From NCBI GenBank assembly GCA_947305345.1, contig CAMZDH010000025.1:1-7533 (forward strand): a stretch of DNA of 7,533 nt, in the 5' to 3' direction. Source of the stretch: an uncultured Lachnospiraceae bacterium. Lineage in GTDB: Bacteria > Bacillota > Clostridia > Lachnospirales > Lachnospiraceae. This document shows, piece by piece, positions 7,119 to 7,533 of the stretch. The first letter of the stretch is position 1; every line of letters starts with the position of its first letter. The notes beneath the pieces are model-generated. The model did no database searches and was not told the origin of the DNA. It was given only the letters and a program-made list of their open reading frames with translations. A program made the translations under genes and the position numbers.

Positions 7119-7533
7119 CGGTATGATGGAAAAGGACGTCCTGCTTCTTGGCATTGAAAGCTCGTGCGACGAGACGGCGGCGGCGGTCGTGAAGAACGGC
7201 CGGACGGTGCTGTCCAATGTGATCTCGTCGCAGATCGCGCTGCATACGCTGTACGGCGGCGTCGTGCCGGAGATCGCTTCGAGAAAGCACGTGGAAAAGA
7301 TCATACCGGTCGTCAATGAAGCGTTGAAGGCGGCCGGGATGACGCTTTCGGACATGGACGGGATCGCGGTGACTTACGGGCCCGGCCTTGTCGGCGCGCT
7401 CCTCGTCGGCGTCGCCGCGGCAAAGGCGATGGCCTACGGCGCCGGCATCCCGCTCGTCGGCGTGCATCACATCGAAGGGCACGTCGCCGCGAATTTCATC
7501 GAACACAAGGACCTGGAGCCGCCGTTCCCCTGC
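7111..7533 (+). CDS. tsaD: tRNA t6A37 threonylcarbamoyltransferase catalytic subunit TsaD, 5' part
   Basis: TsaD is the catalytic subunit that moves threonylcarbamoyl from TC-AMP to A37. The frame stays open to the window edge, giving 141 residues of a protein usually near 340. The N-terminal signature [17 protein letters not shown] is at 14-30, [12 protein letters not shown] at 49-60 and [11 protein letters not shown] at 90-100. The zinc pair H120 and H124 lies in VGVHHIEGH. Three in-frame ATGs are possible. The first, 7111, overlaps rnz by eight bases and has GGAG (7094-7097) 13 bases ahead, which is long. Those at 7123 and 7126 give an N-terminus closer to Bacillus subtilis TsaD in length but lack a clear ribosome binding site. 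I chose the first. It completes the TsaB/TsaD/TsaE set in one operon. Confidence 0.95.
   Translation, partial: MNDGMMEKDVLLLGIESSCDETAAAVVKNGRTVLSNVISSQIALHTLYGGVVPEIASRKHVEKIIPVVNEALKAAGMTLSDMDGIAVTYGPGLVGALLVGVAAAKAMAYGAGIPLVGVHHIEGHVAANFIEHKDLEPPFPC

Noticed and set aside
1..7533. Mobile elements, CRISPR arrays, phage or defence genes
   Set aside because: There are no transposase or integrase motifs, no direct repeats with regular spacing, and almost all the sequence is occupied by core genes.

Overview
The window is a co-directional, tightly packed piece of a bacterial chromosome, all on the + strand. It suggests a G+C-rich Clostridia-type Firmicute, plausibly Lachnospiraceae or a relative. 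This rests on the secA-prfB pairing, a SecA of 857 residues with a C-terminal zinc motif, a near-consensus sigma-A promoter, AGGAGG-type ribosome binding sites, a tRNA gene with no encoded CCA, and the strong resemblance of the TsaD and SecA text to Firmicute homologues. The taxonomic call is inference; no search was run.

Layout: bases 1-47 are the 3' part of a tRNA-Lys gene with anticodon CTT. Bases 48-296 are an A+T-richer spacer holding a strong promoter (TTGACA, 17 bases, TAAAAT, with an extended -10 TG) and a short leader with a small hairpin just upstream of the secA ribosome binding site. Then come secA (preprotein translocase ATPase), prfB (release factor 2), a small two-helix membrane protein of YcxB-like type, tsaE, tsaB, rimI, rnz, and the first 141 codons of tsaD, cut by the window edge. 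The gaps between secA, prfB and the YcxB-like gene are only 13 to 15 bases. From the YcxB-like gene to tsaD, each gene overlaps the next by a few bases, except for a 2-base gap between tsaB and the preferred rimI start. No terminator is visible after the promoter, so one transcript from secA through tsaD is the simplest reading.

The theme is making and exporting protein. TsaE, TsaB and TsaD together transfer threonylcarbamoyl to A37 of tRNAs that read ANN codons (t6A). RNase Z trims the 3' end of CCA-less tRNA precursors. RimI acetylates protein N-termini in the characterised cases. RF2 ends translation at UGA and UAA, and SecA drives secretion. The tRNA-Lys at the left edge has both the U36-A37-A38 context used by the t6A enzymes and the CCA-less 3' end used by RNase Z.

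This is mostly conserved core genome. I found no mobile element, CRISPR array, defence system or phage gene. The points most worth a second look are the secA leader (a 13-codon ORF spanning a hairpin and ending inside the secA ribosome binding site), a prfB gene without the usual programmed frameshift, the uncharacterised membrane protein inside this translation operon, and an A+T-rich patch at the start of prfB.
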